From Onthophagus taurus (Eukaryota > Arthropoda > Insecta > Coleoptera > Scarabaeidae), in assembly GCF_036711975.1 (NCBI RefSeq), contig NC_091967.1, positions 11,718,001 through 11,782,000 of the forward strand: a stretch of 64,000 nt of DNA, written 5' to 3'. Below, one piece after another: positions 13,973 to 27,929 of this stretch (positions within the stretch are counted from its first letter, which is position 1; the number at the start of each line of letters is the position of its first letter). The position numbers and the translations under genes were made by a program. The notes under the pieces are model-generated. The model was not told the origin of the DNA. It was given only the letters and a program-made list of their open reading frames with translations, and searched no databases.

Positions 13973-16900
13973 TCAAACATTTTCGATAAACTCATAATTT
14001 ACATGATCATTTCTACTATTCATTCCATTACAATTTATATTATTATTACTATTATTAATTGCATCCTCCAGATCTGTATAAACACTATTTGGATCATTTG
14101 TTTGTCCGTTATTTTTTCTAGCACGTTGTGTATTGTGTTTTTGAAGAAATTTTTTCGTTAATTTCACTGGATCTGTTTGCGTATTATCCTGAAAATAATA
14201 ATTATCAAAATATATTTGTTATTTATTACTTAATTCACTTACTTTGCATAGTGTTAGTTTTGTGTTACTCATTATTTGGGCGAAGGTTCCAAAACGATGA
14301 ATAAAAATTGCGATTAGTTGAATTAAAAATAGTAAAAGTGCGCCGAGTACAAGGATAGTATTGAAGAGCTCTAATTCGAAGTTTTCTCCATCATCATTAA
14401 ATGGCCATGAAATGGTGATGTTTTTCGATGTTAATAGAAACAAAACTGATATAAACATACCATTCACAATAATAAGGGTGCTGACAACTTTTTCCCGAAG
14501 ATCTTTCAAGTCGTCTATCATTCTATTTTTATTTTTAGCATCATCAAGCGGATAAAGATATTTATTGAGCAATTTCATCCAAAACATATTTTCTTCGTCG
14601 GATATATTTCCAATACTACCATGTCTCAAATCGTTATCATTAATCCATGATTTTTCTGATACTTCTTCAAATATTGACTCTTTATTTATTTCTCGAGTTC
14701 CCCAGGAAACTTTATCCATATTAAATATCGAGTATATAAATAAAATCATATGCATTGTTGGGATCATTGCGTAGTAAATAGGAAAATATTTCAAGTAGTA
14801 TATTTCTTGCGGATGACATAGTGTTACTAATAATATTTCAAGTAAGAATATACAAAAGAAAAGGGTCCATGGAGATGTAAATCCTGTACTCAATAATTCG
14901 AACCAACCACTGACGAAAAATGTGCACATTAATGGTGTGTAAATTCCACATAATATAAGAGCAATTTGTATCTTAAACAAAAATCAATTATTAATTTATT
15001 GTTACCACTTATTAGACCACAAAGTTAATAGCTAATTGTTTTATCAGTGGACTGTTCAAATGTGGCTTTGGAGGTAGTTTTCCAACAAAGAAATATCGAC
15101 GTATATTTACCTGTATTTTTTCATTGTTTACGTATCCACAAACTGCAATATATATCAAAATTACAATGAGATTTATCACAAAACTTAAATAAAGGCTGAT
15201 ATCAAACACAAATTTGCACATGTTAACCACTATCCAAAAGATCATCGATGGAGTAATTATGGTCATAATGTTGAATATGTATTGATATATCATAAATAAA
15301 ATAGATACAGTTTGGTTCACTTTTGTTACCAAACTTGTTCGTGATAATAAATCGAGTATGTTAGCTGTTGTTGATGGTATCCATCTCCTTCGTTGATTAA
15401 ATAATTCTCGAAAACCTTCTGGGCAGTTCGTATAAGCATCGGAAGAAGCTACATATCCAACTTTAAATCCACACAATACTAATAATGTTGATATCCATCT
15501 ATCTTCACCTGTAGTATAAACCTTATCATTAGTTATATTAATTAAGAATTATATTCTCACCGTGATCGAATTTGATAAAGTGAACTGCTTTAGTAGACTT
15601 TGTTGTTAATTTTTTTATGATTGACATAACAGCAGTAGCTCTAAAGATTGTAAAACATCCTGGACAGCAGAGAACGCAACCGACAACATTTTCGGATGCT
15701 TTGTACATCCAATGACTGATTGCGTATTCAAACTTTTGATACCAAGAAAATATTCCTTTTCCAACAGGGTGAACTCTTCCACAAGCCGCTGCTAACGTTT
15801 TATCTCGTTTCATCTGTTCTAATAACATATGAACAGCTTTTGGTCTGAAATGTATATCACCGTCAACCGATAAAATAAACGTATTTTTAGCTTCCAACTG
15901 TTTTTGAATGTTGTTTAAGTCGTTTCTTTCCATAATTCTGAAAACGAATTAGTTAAATTAAGGTTATTGATATTTTTTGAAAGAAATATTTAATATTACC
16001 GATGACCTAATATGTAATATAAATACATAACTTGTGACCATCTTTTTTTCGATCGTATTTTATCATTATCTTTTAAATGAGCAATCAGTTTTGTTTTACC
16101 GGGTAAAACCCATTCTAGTTTACCACCGTAAGGAGTAACGTATTTGATTGGTTCTTTTAACTTAATGTTACATTTATGAACCATAGCAACAACTTCCTCT
16201 ACGCTGTTAATTAAGTCTTTAACAAAATCATTCATTTGTGCTTTTTGATTTCTTTGCAACGCTTTCGTAAAAGCATCGTCAAAAACAATATGACCTAAAA
16301 AAATAAGTAGTTTAGTTTTTAAAAAATGATATGTAGGTAATTGAAGCTTACTTTCTAATTTGTAGCAATTGATAGATTTAACATAATTGTTTCCAATTCG
16401 TCTTAAGCAATGATCTTCATCGAGATACACAATCGATTTAAGGAAAGTTATCATTTCTTCTTTAGTTTCGTGCCACATCGTGCCACAAACGTACAACATA
16501 GGTTCCACGTTTTCTGTATCGTTTGAAAATGTTTCTTTATCTTCACGATAATCAAACTCATCGTTACGTCTTCTATTCAATGCTAAATCTTGGTCAATAA
16601 AGAATGGTTCGTAATATGGTCTAACATATAACTTTTCAGTGGAAGCTAACGATTCATTTTGAGGAGCTCGTATATGAAAAGTTACCAAAATGAATGATAC
16701 CAATAATAATAGTCCCATAAATATTAGCCAGATATCTTGTGCTTCGTAGTTAATACTGTCATTGAAAAATAAATATGAAGGAATTATGCTGGAGTAAGCA
16801 CAATTATTATTATTGGTGTATTCGATAGAGAGCACTAAAATTCCTAGAACTGTTACAACTCCTGATAAATGCAATGGCGCCGCATAAGATATTCGTTGAA

Positions 16901-19900
16901 TATTAATTTTACAAGCAAATTTTCCAAAAATGTATGTTAAATAAGTTGCAATTATGCTTAAGGTTAGAACCCAAATTGGTGTCAAGTAACTATTAGTAAT
17001 TACTGAATTGTAAGAATCGTCGTTTGTCTAAAAAGATAAGATTGAGTACTAATGTTGATGTTTTATTATGTACAGAACTGTTCAGAAATTTTGTGATGCA
17101 ACTAAACTTTTGAAGCCAGTCAAGTACAAAACTAGTTGATTTTTGGATATCTTATTGAATTATAAGTTGTGGGCTAATGTATCACTTTTCGTTTATACAT
17201 TTATAAACTCTCTGGTCACCTACTACATTGTTTCTAAGTACACTAATCGGCTAGAGAGGTCAGTGTTAGCATAGTTCCTGATACTTAATATCCTGGACGT
17301 TTTTCAACATCGTCCATAACATCTTTTAATAATTTCCTTCTAATTTTGTTATATCAATGTAGCTAGTTGGGTTGGGTTGGGTTTAGGTGGAGACACAGTG
17401 TGTTGTGTCATGTCTACATTTATTAAACATTAAAAAGTTTAAACATTAAATCAACTAATAAAAGTTTGCTTGCTTCAGTATCTCATGCCTGAAAATTTCT
17501 TCAAAATAGACGAAGCCTTATCTCGTATAAACACCAAATTCTTTGTTTGGTTATCACAAATGGTTGTGCATCTGCCACTATATTGCTAACCATGCTTGCG
17601 TGGCCTGGTACAAAAATTAGAGAGATTTTGAAATACTGTGTCTGAAATATATTAAAATTATTGCTGAATACAATTTGATCCATCAAGTTGAGAAAAATGA
17701 CGGAGATGATCTTAATTAGACATTTTGTATTTAATAGAACATCTTTGTAAACAGATCAATCAAGATTCAAGGAGACATCTCTAATAGTATTATTAACATA
17801 TTTAGAAAATATAAAATAAATATAACCTTCAAAACAAATAACACCATATTTGATCAAATACAAAATTGGAAAGATAAGATGAACAAATTGAGCAAGAGCG
17901 AGGTTGGGCGAAACATGGAGCGCCATCTATATTAGTGAAGCTGGAAAAATGATAAGACACACTTTATTGGAGATGACAAATTTAAAAATCTTGAATGTCT
18001 CAACGAATCTATAACTACTTTCTTAACGTATTCAACATTCGGATTTGGTCTTCGATAAAATACTTCTTCATCCCACTAATCATCATCCATAAATTATAAT
18101 TTTCTTTTACTATAATTCTTAAATGATATAATATCGTTCGACACGCAAGCGTTATCCCCACCAAATGATACGTTAGTTTTATTCCGCTAATTTGCCTCCT
18201 CTTAGGTGTTATCTCATACGTTTTTATGTTAATTTTCTTTATAATTACTGTATTAAAGCAGTAGTTTGTTTTTGTTGTGGTGTTGAACGTATTAACATTA
18301 TATAAATGGAATAGTTACATTTCCAATAAAAAATCCCTGTGGTTTTTCTATTTAAAAATTCTGCTATATGAGAACAAAACAACTTATTGATTAAGTGATT
18401 GGTAAATTCATCCTTGGTTAGCCATCATATTGAGCATTTATTTTCGCATAATTCGATCATTTTTATTGCGTTTTTATCGTATCAGTGTACATGAATCAGA
18501 TTAACAGCGGCATGAATCAAACACAACATCACAAGAACAAGTGGGAACAGCTAAAATACATTTGCCTAAAAGCGATTTTTTTCGTATATAGTGTTTCATT
18601 AATTTATCTTAAGTGTAACCCGAAATTTTTGAACAGAACATAATCAGTAATCTCCCATAATAATAAGTATCCAAAATTTTAATAAGATAGCAAAGTTATG
18701 CAACAAATCGTCTGGCAACTGACTATTGTTTTTGATTTCTGAACAGTTCGATACACATTTCTAAAAATATCTTTACATTTTTAATAATAATATCATGGTG
18801 GTCAAAAGCATTCTTGAAAGATGAAAATAGGTGATCGATTTTTCCATATTGACTCAATTCAATAAGACACATCATACCGAAAAATAAGATACATTTCCAT
18901 AACGAAACAATACAATAAGTAAAGTATCGGCTGTTTGGAAATGTTTTACTGGATATTATTATGTCTTTAAAAGGAGTCGATTCATAAATGTATAATCTGA
19001 TATAATTCTCCCACCATCCAAGTGATATTAAAACGGCTGCTAAAGGAAGGAACCAAATGTTTGGGCCGTTATGAAAGATAGTTAATAATATTATTCCCGT
19101 TCCTTGGATAATGACGCACAAAGTGTCTAAATAAACAAACTTAGAAATTGGCCGATCTTTTCTGGAGAAATTGAAGCTAAGAGCTGAAATAAAACAAAAG
19201 TATTATAATAAATCAATTATCTGGAACACGTAACAACAACATGATAGATAAACATTATTGATCTCTTAAAATCCGATTATAGCATCCGGACTTAAGTAAA
19301 ATTATAATTGAATAAATATTACAATAGGAATATTTATGAAGTACCCACTTATATTTTTATAACAATGGGATTTAATTTTCAATTGGGGGATATCCATTAT
19401 TGTAATTTTTATGTATCTTTTCATCCATCTGTCTTATTTAATAACTCAATAATAAAAGAACTACTTACATAAAATGGCTGGAATTACACAAAAACAATTC
19501 ATGATGAGACATCCTCTTACAAAATCCAATCTAGGTAAAACGTAAAACACCAAAATCGAATTACCGATAGTTGATGAAGATTCCCCCAAGAAAACGGAGA
19601 CAAATTCAAAGATACCAGGCATTTTCCATTTTTTAAATAACAAAATTCTCCATGATCTTAGAAACGTCGCTAATTGAGGTACGAAATAAATAAAAATCAA
19701 AATCCACATCCAAGCTACAATTTCTTCTTCTGGGAGTTCGACCATAAATTCTCCTTCACTGCCGACTATTTAATAATGGAGGTTGAGAAAAGCAAATCTT
19801 AACTATAAAAACATTAATTACCATTTTCTTTGCAATACGGTTTAGATTTACGGCTAATTTGAGCAGTTACAAAGAGTAATGTTGCTTTTGATATTACAGA

Positions 19901-20137
19901 ACCAAATAAAACCATAAAAAAAGTGATGATGTATATTAAAAGTTTGGTACACCTTTCTAATGTTTTCAATTTTTCGTTTTCTTCATCCAGGTTTTCATCT
20001 GATAATTCTGGGGGTTCGTCGAATATATCCCATTTATCATCGATTTGATCACTAAAAGAATATATGTCTTATTTGAATTAAAATAATTTTTTAACTTACG
20101 TTTTATTTGAAGATTCATAATTTTGATTCAAAGTCAT
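13973..20137 (-). CDS. Chitin synthase C (short form), 10 exons, about 1220 aa
   Basis: The closest paralogue of B. Exons: 20137-20100, 20051-19822, 19765-19469, 19183-18777, 17027-16352, 16294-16000, 15937-15561, 15508-15111, 14971-14243, 14188-13973. Nine of the ten exons equal B in length or differ by one codon, and phases agree throughout. CGTMWHE, VDGD, EDRW, QRRRW and SWGTRE are intact, so it looks functional. The fourth intron is about 1.75 kb against 240 bases in B, because of a roughly 1.55-kb insertion. The last exon and intron and the very end of exon 9 resemble D rather than B: the tail shares TDPVKLTKKF and NGMNSRNDHVN with D. This looks like a gene-conversion or unequal-crossover tract with its edge near 14290. 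As in B, the segment after QRRRW departs from the usual membrane sequence. Confidence 0.88.
17167..18725. other. About 1.55-kb insertion in the fourth intron of gene C
   Basis: Both edges align to the corresponding intron of B: TTATTGAATTATAAG on the left and TTGTTTTTGATTTCTGAAC on the right. The material between them is absent from B. No coding domain or clear terminal repeats were seen. It includes a short run of GGGTT-type repeats near 17372. It may be a decayed transposon or DNA lost from B. Confidence 0.5.
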
Positions 20138-22383
20138 GTTGTATCAAGAAGTTTAATCGGACACGTTCTATTGCATGAATTGAAATGCTATGAGATTAGG
20201 TTGTTCGAGATGGATAATTTATATTCTAACAAAAGTACTTGATAAGACACTTGTTGTCTGAGTTTTTAATATTTACGTTAATATGCTATCAACGTAACTG
20301 GGAACCACACTCTTGACTACGTTAAACAGATAAATAACAAATCACCGGAAACTATAAATTACATATAATTTTACCTGAGAACTGTTGCTAATTGAAGTTT
20401 CTAAGTATAGTTGCATCTTTTAGATCAATATATTGTTTTAACGTAAAGATGAATAAACAAGAACCACGTAATTAAATATTGAAGATTACTTTTAAAAAAC
20501 CATAAGTAATAAAATAATTAATGTTTAAATAAGCGATTTACAGGATGTAATTGCATGATAATAACTGAATTAATTATGAGCGTTTTATTAAATGAACGTA
20601 CATATGCAAGACTGTTGTAATATTTTAATTACTTAATTTTTAAAAACATTTGTAATTGTGATAGCAATATTTTATTACTTCATACTTATATTACAGAAAG
20701 AAAGGAATGTTTGATGATGTCAGAATAGGTTTTATTAAGAATAAGTTTTTCTTTATAATTTTTGATTAGAGTTCAGGATTGATTTCTATACGGGATAAAA
20801 TATTTCAAAATCACTTTATGGTAATTATTCAGATGCTACACACATTTTTTTATTAAATCCTAATCTCTACAGTTGAAAAATGATGGTCAATTATTCAGCT
20901 TGAGGTAGTCCAATCGTTTTTGTTGTTAAAAAGCATGGTCCTCTAAGATTTGCCACGTAATAATAAAAAATTATGTACAGTCTAACATTTCTAAACATTG
21001 TAACAATTATTTTAAAAACATGTTCTGGGACGTTTAAGAAATCAGGCGTTGGACGAACATTATCAAACATTAACCCTTAATTAAATAAATCGTTTAGGAT
21101 AATCTAAAACAATCTCAGAAAATGATATTATGACGATGTAATTAAATCTAATATGAAACTTTAAGGGACTAGGGACATCATTAACTCTGAAGATGCAGAA
21201 TACCATTTCTATTTTTGTTACGAGATCGTCATGCCACATCTTATCACAGACTTGAGAAAACATCATTGAGAAACATCCAAGAAAACAGCAATGATGTAGT
21301 TTTTATATTGCAAGCTATCTATTATAGTTCTTTTAACCATCTATCTTTTCCATAGTGCCATGCTGCTCTCAAATGATTTGGTATTAACTTCTTCCTCGGT
21401 ACAATATCCCAGAGTTACCTTTTACCACAGCATTGAGGATGTAAAGGATTTACGTATGAGGTTCATCTAGAATTTGCTTCTGTATTATGCTGATTTTGGT
21501 CATTTTTTGGTCTTAATCAATAAATAATGTTCTTGATTTCGAAAATATTCTCTCTTTTGATTGGAAGATAATTTTATGATTGGTTATGAGCAATTGCTAT
21601 TTTAGTATTTGGAATAAATATATTTTGTTAATGTTCAGCAAAGATATTTAATACTTTTTCTAGTTGGTTTCTTGCCGTCTTTCTTCCTTATAGCCATATT
21701 TGTGGATTATGTGGTTTCAAATAGAGTTATTTTTACCAGCTGTGAGGTGCAGATTCTTTAAGAATTTTTGGGTACTTGTGTTTTATGTGTCTGTAATGAT
21801 TCTTTCAGTTGTCGTGAAGTTGTTTTTAATTTACTTGTATTTCTGGACCCCAGGCTTGTTATACTTGAGATAAGATTAGGTACTTTGCCAGGTCCGAGAG
21901 CCAACATGATGACTAACATGTTCACCTTATTATCCAAAATAGTTATGTAAAAATTCTATCGTCTGGCGGTTATGAGTCTGGATCTCCAGAAATGATGAGA
22001 ATCAAAAGAAAACGACATACCAGCAATTTGAAAATACTGGTCGTCACTTATAGACATTCCAAGATAGCAATGATTAATGTTACTTTTTATTAAGACTACC
22101 AACTTGTAGGACTTGTAAGACATGCTTACAAAATAAGCTTCCAATGATAACTGTATGAAAAGAACTGAAGAAGAAATTTTCATTAATGTAAATTCAAATG
22201 TCTTCTTATTGTTTCCGTGTACAGTTTTAGCTTGTGTTTTAATCATTTTAACTAAATGTGTTTATAATGTTCATATTTATTTTTATTAATACAATAATAT
22301 TATTATTTATAATAATTCGAATAACAAATTTTATCCTCTTCTCTTATTATATCACAACGAACTTATAGAATTTGTATTTTTAA
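20138..22383. other. Intergenic between chitin synthase genes C and D
   Basis: About 2.2 kb. The part at about 20380-20770 matches the upstream flank of B. A decayed LINE copy follows at about 21330-21690. A 96-codon open frame on the minus strand (22246-21956) has no recognisable product. The rest shows nothing. Confidence 0.45.
21330..21690 (-). mobile_element. Decayed LINE copy homologous to 13030-13380
   Basis: Several stretches align in order with the LINE remnant upstream of B and its left flank, for example TGGTATTAACTTCTTCCT and ATATTCTCTCTTTTGATTGG. It is therefore a duplicate of that remnant and not an independent insertion. The reverse transcriptase frame is no longer readable. 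Confidence 0.5.
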
Positions 22384-25300
22384 TCAAACGTTTTCGATGA
22401 ACCCAAAATTTACGTGATCGTTTCTACTATTCATTCCATTACAATTTATATTATTATTGCTGTTATTAATTGCATCCTCCAGATCTGTATAAACACTATT
22501 TGCATAATTTGTTTGTCCATTATTTTTTCTGTGGGAATGATTATGTTTTTGAAAGAATTTTTTCGTTAATTTGACTGGATCTGTTTGCGTATTATCCTGA
22601 AAATAATAAAGATCAAAATATATTTGTTATTTATTATTTAATTCGCTTACTTTGCATAGTGTTAATTTTGTGTTACTCATAATTTGAGCGAAGGTTCCAA
22701 AACGATGGATAAAAAATGCAATTATTTGAATCGTGAAAAGTAACAGCGTAAAAACTACAAGAATAGTATTAATAAGTTCTAATTCGTAGCTTTCCCCGTT
22801 TGAGATAAATTTAAATGGCCATGGTATGGTTATATTTTGTGATGTCAATAGAAACACCACCGATATAAACATACTATTTACAATGAAAAGAGTACTAATA
22901 ACATTTTCTTGAAGATTTTTCAAATCATCTATGATTCTATCTTTATCTTTAGTATTATCGAGTGGATAAAGATATTTCTCAAGAATTTGAGTCCAAAATA
23001 AATTTTCTTCGTCTGAGAGACTTCCTAAATCTCCATATTTTAAATCGTGATCATCGAACCAAGATTTTTCCGATACATCTTCAAGTATTGTTTCTTTATT
23101 TACTTCTCGCGTTCCCCACGATACTTTGTGCATATTAAATACGGAGTATATATATAAAATTATGAGCATCGTCGGAATCATTATGTAATAAATAGGTAAA
23201 TATTTCAAGTAGTAGATTTCTTGTGGATGACATAATGTTATTATCAATATTTGAATTAGGAAGATAAAGAAGAAAAGTGTCCATGGAGTTGTAAATCCGA
23301 TACTCAATAACTCAAACAACCCATTGACAAAGTATGCGCACATTAATGGTGAATAAATTCCACACAAAATAATAGCAAGTTGTATCTTAAAAAAATTAGG
23401 TTCAATTAGTTTTTTATATTTTAATAACTTTATAGGTAGATTTTTACTTGAGATTTCTACTTAACAACTTATCTCTTGGCGAGCTAAGTCTCCAGATCAT
23501 TTTAATCTCAAATAGTCACCATTATTATCTAATAATACAAACCTGAACTTTTTCACTTTTTACATATGCGCAAACTGCGATGTATATCAAAACTAGAATC
23601 AAGTTTATTATTAAACTCAAAGAGAGGCTGATGTTAAACAAGTGTTTGTTCATGTTAACCACGATCCAAAATATCAACGATGGTGTTAGAAGAGTTATAA
23701 TGTTAAATATGTACTGATAAATCATGAATAAAATAGACACATTTTCGTTGATTTTCGTTACTAATTTTGTTCGAGATAATAAGTCCAACATGTTAGCTGT
23801 TGTAGAAGGAATCCACCTTCTTCGTTGATTGTAAAGTTCTCCAAAACTTTCTGGACAATTCGTGCATGCATCAGCAGATGCAACATATCCAACTTTATAT
23901 CCGCATAATGCTAATAACACCGATATCCATCTATCTTCACCTAATATATAATTGTTTTATATTTATCGCACATTTAATTAGTTTCTCACCATGATCGAAC
24001 TTCATAAAATGAACAGCTTTACTAGATCTGATTTTCAGTTTTTTTAAGATTGACATGATAGCGCTCCCTCTGTAGATTGTAAAACATCCGGGGCAACAAA
24101 GAACGCAGCCGGTTATATTTTCAGATGCTTTATACAGCCAATAACTAATTGCATATTCAAATTTTTGATACCAAGCAAAAATTCCTTTTCCAACTGGGTG
24201 AACTCGCCCACAAGCCGCACCTAATGTTTTATCCCGTTTCATTTGTTCCAATAACATTTCAACACCTTTTGGCCTGAAATGTATATCACCGTCAACCGAT
24301 AAAATATAAGTATTCTCCGCTTCTAATTCTTTTTGAGTGTTGTTTAAATCATTTCTTTCTATAATACTAAAACGAACATTAAATTTTAAATTAAAGTTTG
24401 TTAATACAATATTTACCGATGACCTAATATGTAATACATATACATAACTTGTGACCACCTTTTCCTCGATCTTACTTTATTATTATCTTTTAAATGAACA
24501 ACTAATTTCGTTTTTCCGGGTAAAATCCATTCCAATTTACCCCCATAAGGAGTAACGTATTTAACTGGATCTTTTAGCTTAATATCATTATTATAAACTA
24601 AAGAAGCCACATTATCCACGCTATTTATTAACTCTTTCACAAAATCGTTCATTTGTGCTTCTTGATTTCTTTGTGATGTTTTTGTGAAAGCATCATCAAA
24701 AACAATGTGACCTAAAATTTCCAATTCAAATTTGAAAAAGAAACTAATCAAGCAGTTAACTCTTACTTTCTAATCTATAATAATTTATAGATTTATTAAA
24801 ATAATTTCCAATTCGGGTTAAGCAATGGTGTTCATCAAGAATTATAATCGATTTAAGGAACGTTAACATTTCATCTTTAGTTTCGTGCCACATAGTTCCG
24901 CAAACATACAACATAGGTACTACATTTTCTTTACTATTTGAAACGTTTTCGATATCAAGAAACTTATTATAAAGCCTTCTATTCATTGCTAAATCTTGAT
25001 CAATTAGAAAAGGATCGTAATACGGTCTAACGTATAATTTTTCAGTGGACGCTAACACTTTATTTTGTGGTATGTATATATGACAAGTTGTCATAATGTA
25101 TGACCCTAATAAAAATAATCCCATAAATATTAACCAAATATCTTCTATTTCGAAAACATTTGGGTTATTCAAAAATAAATATGAAGGAAATGTTTGTAGG
25201 GAATCACACTTAATGTTGTTGTTGTTTTCTAAAGAGAGTATCAAAAATCCTAGTGTTGTTACTACTCCAGATAAATGTAATGGAATCGCATAAGATATTC

Positions 25301-27929
25301 GCTGAATATTAATTTAACACGCAAATTTTCCAAAAATATATGTTAAATAAGTAGTAACAACACTTAATATTAAAATCCAAATTGGTGTTAAATTGTTAGT
25401 AAGTGTAATATTAGATGTTGTGTTAGTAACATTTCCGTTTATCTAAAAAATCATCAATTATTTTATTTTGTTATTGTACAAAGTTATCCAAGAGTAGTGT
25501 GCTAAACGAAAATTGAATTCCGTTTATTTTTTCTAGAAATGTAGAACATTATAATAATATAACAAAGAGACATAATTATTTAACGTTGCATGTTGGGAGC
25601 CAACATTTAGATATGCAACTGATAATCATTCAACATCGTTTGAAAATGAGCAAGTGAAAATCATTGGAACCGATCAGAAGTAATTTGGAACAAATTACAA
25701 AGTATTCGGAGCGATTAAGAGCTAAGGAGAAACTTTAAAAACGAAATATGATGAATGTGAAGAATACTTTTCGAGGTTTGCTGAACTGTCATTGATCAAA
25801 AATTGCTTGTTATGATCCCTTCACTTATTTCTCAATAATTTTGCCAACATTTCCAGTCTGATTAAACTTAACTCTTTCTTTTCTGCTTATCATTCAGCTA
25901 TTCCCTTTCATATCTCCAAAGTTTTTTTCATGGTAGCATACTTCCTTTCTAAGTTACCGATGACATCGATCTTTTCTTCTTCTTCTACGTCTCTACATCC
26001 CATGTTAGGCCCTCGCCTCCCTTAACCTTTGCTCCAGTCACTAAAAGATGTGGAAGTGTAGCCATCCGGAATAATTGAACAGGTTTAAGCGTATGATATA
26101 TTGAAATCTACTACAAATATTAAGTTTTGATACTATTGTTTGCTAACAATGAAAGATGTTAGTATTCAGCAGGAGATATTGGAATCAAGAAAAAAGAAAG
26201 TGATATACTGAAAGGCCTAAACTTGCTTTCAAATGTCATTTGAATAAATCGAGGTTTGGTAAGTCCAGCAATCTAGCAGATCAACTAATTAGTACCACAT
26301 TGCTCAACCCAACCCAAGCAAATGTTCCCTACTACCTAAACGCAGACTCTTTTACGTAATCATCAAAATCGATTGTGAGCACCACAAAATTGCGGATAGG
26401 AATCACGAAAATTAAAATTTGTAAATGTTGCATAATCCGTAAAACAACCTGATTCGCCGAAAATGGGATTTAATAAAACCTTGATGAATCTATTGTTCAA
26501 TTCATCAAACGAAGCTTGAGGGAGATAAAGTCTTCTAATAGCTCGTAGCTGTTTGCATGAAGCTCCATAAATGCTAATGGGTGATACTAAATGTCAACTT
26601 TTTCGCGTCAAAGAGAAGCATATTTCTGAACAATAATTACAAATATCTAAAAAAATCTGAAATGAAGTCTAATATATAGGTGGGTATTGAGTATGAGATT
26701 TTCGTTAAGCACATTACTGTTGAATGATTTTTTTTCCTTAAAAATTCATACATTTTGAATAACAATATTGTAGTCATCAAAAGCATTTTGGAAAAATAAA
26801 AACAAGTGGTTTACTTTCCCATGCATTATCCACTCTATAAAACACATCATTCCAAAAAATAATATACATTTCCATAACGAAACAATACTGTAAGTAAAAT
26901 ATCGACTGTTTGGAAATGTTTTACTTGATACAACCACATCGTTAAAAACACTAGTTTTATAAATCGTTTTGTGTCTGAAATAATTTTCCCACCACCCAAA
27001 TGATATAAAAATGACGGATAGTGGGAGATACCACACATCTTGTCCATCGTAGAAAACAGTTAACAATATTATTCCTATTATTTGTATCGCAACACAAGAA
27101 GAATCTAAGCAAATCAATTTTGAGTTTACCTCTTTATCGGTATACTTTGACCAAAGTGCTGTAATGAGATGGATTAATTAAGAAAGCAATTTAAATTGAA
27201 CAATGTTACATCAATCATTTGATATTCTGAGTTATATAAATAGAAAAAAAACTTACATAGCATTGCTGGTATTAAACATAAACAATTCATAATAAGGCAT
27301 CCTCTAATAAAATCCATTCTAGGTAAAACGTAAAATACCAAAATCGAATTGCCGATAGTTGATGAAGATTCGCCCAAGAAAACGGAGACAAATTCCAACA
27401 TACCAGGCATTTTTTAAATAATAAAATTCTTGACGATCTTAAAAACGTGGCCAATTGAGGTACAAAATAAATAAAAACAAGAATCCACATCCAGGTTACA
27501 ACCTCTTCTTCTGAGAGTGTAATAACAAATTCACCTAATTCACCATCAGCTACTACATTATTAAAAGGATCAAATTAAATAAATTAAAAAAAAAAAAAAT
27601 ACCACTACCATTTTCGTGGCAATATAGTTTTGGTTTACGATTAAGATGGGCTGTTACAAAAAGTAAACTTGCTTTACATATTACACAGCCAATTAAAACT
27701 ACAAAAAACGTAATGATACATATCAAAAGTTTGGTAACTTTTTGGACCCCTTTCCATTTATCATTTCCTTGATCTGAATCGGTATCCAATATTTCTAAGG
27801 GATCCTCAAATACATCCCATTTATCATCATTTCGACCACTGCGAAAAGATATATTGTTTAAAGATTTATTTTATGTTAGAATATTGTTCCCACTTACGCT
27901 TGATTTGAAGAATGAAAATGATAAGTCAT
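22384..27929 (-). pseudogene. Chitin synthase D (short form), probable pseudogene
   Basis: A ten-exon relative of B and C. Exons: 27929-27898, 27838-27609, 27552-27257, 27158-26752, 25442-24767, 24711-24417, 24366-23990, 23940-23543, 23385-22651, 22596-22384. Two lesions are visible. Exon 3 is 296 bases instead of 297 plus two extra codons, which fits a 7-base loss just after the codons for MPG (near 27410) and breaks the frame. In exon 5 the codon after TGT in the segment that reads GKFACK in B is TAA (25316-25314) where B and C have AAA. The GT2 motifs downstream (CGTMWHE, VDGD, EDRW, QRRRW, SWGTRE) remain, although SDAYTHCPEG has drifted to ADACTNCPES. Splice sites are kept, so inactivation is probably recent. 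A sequencing error or a polymorphic null allele cannot be excluded. Confidence 0.8.

Noticed and set aside
21956-22246. 96-codon minus-strand open frame between C and D
   Set aside because: It has no splice context or family pattern. Its vague hydrophobicity was not enough to call a receptor fragment.
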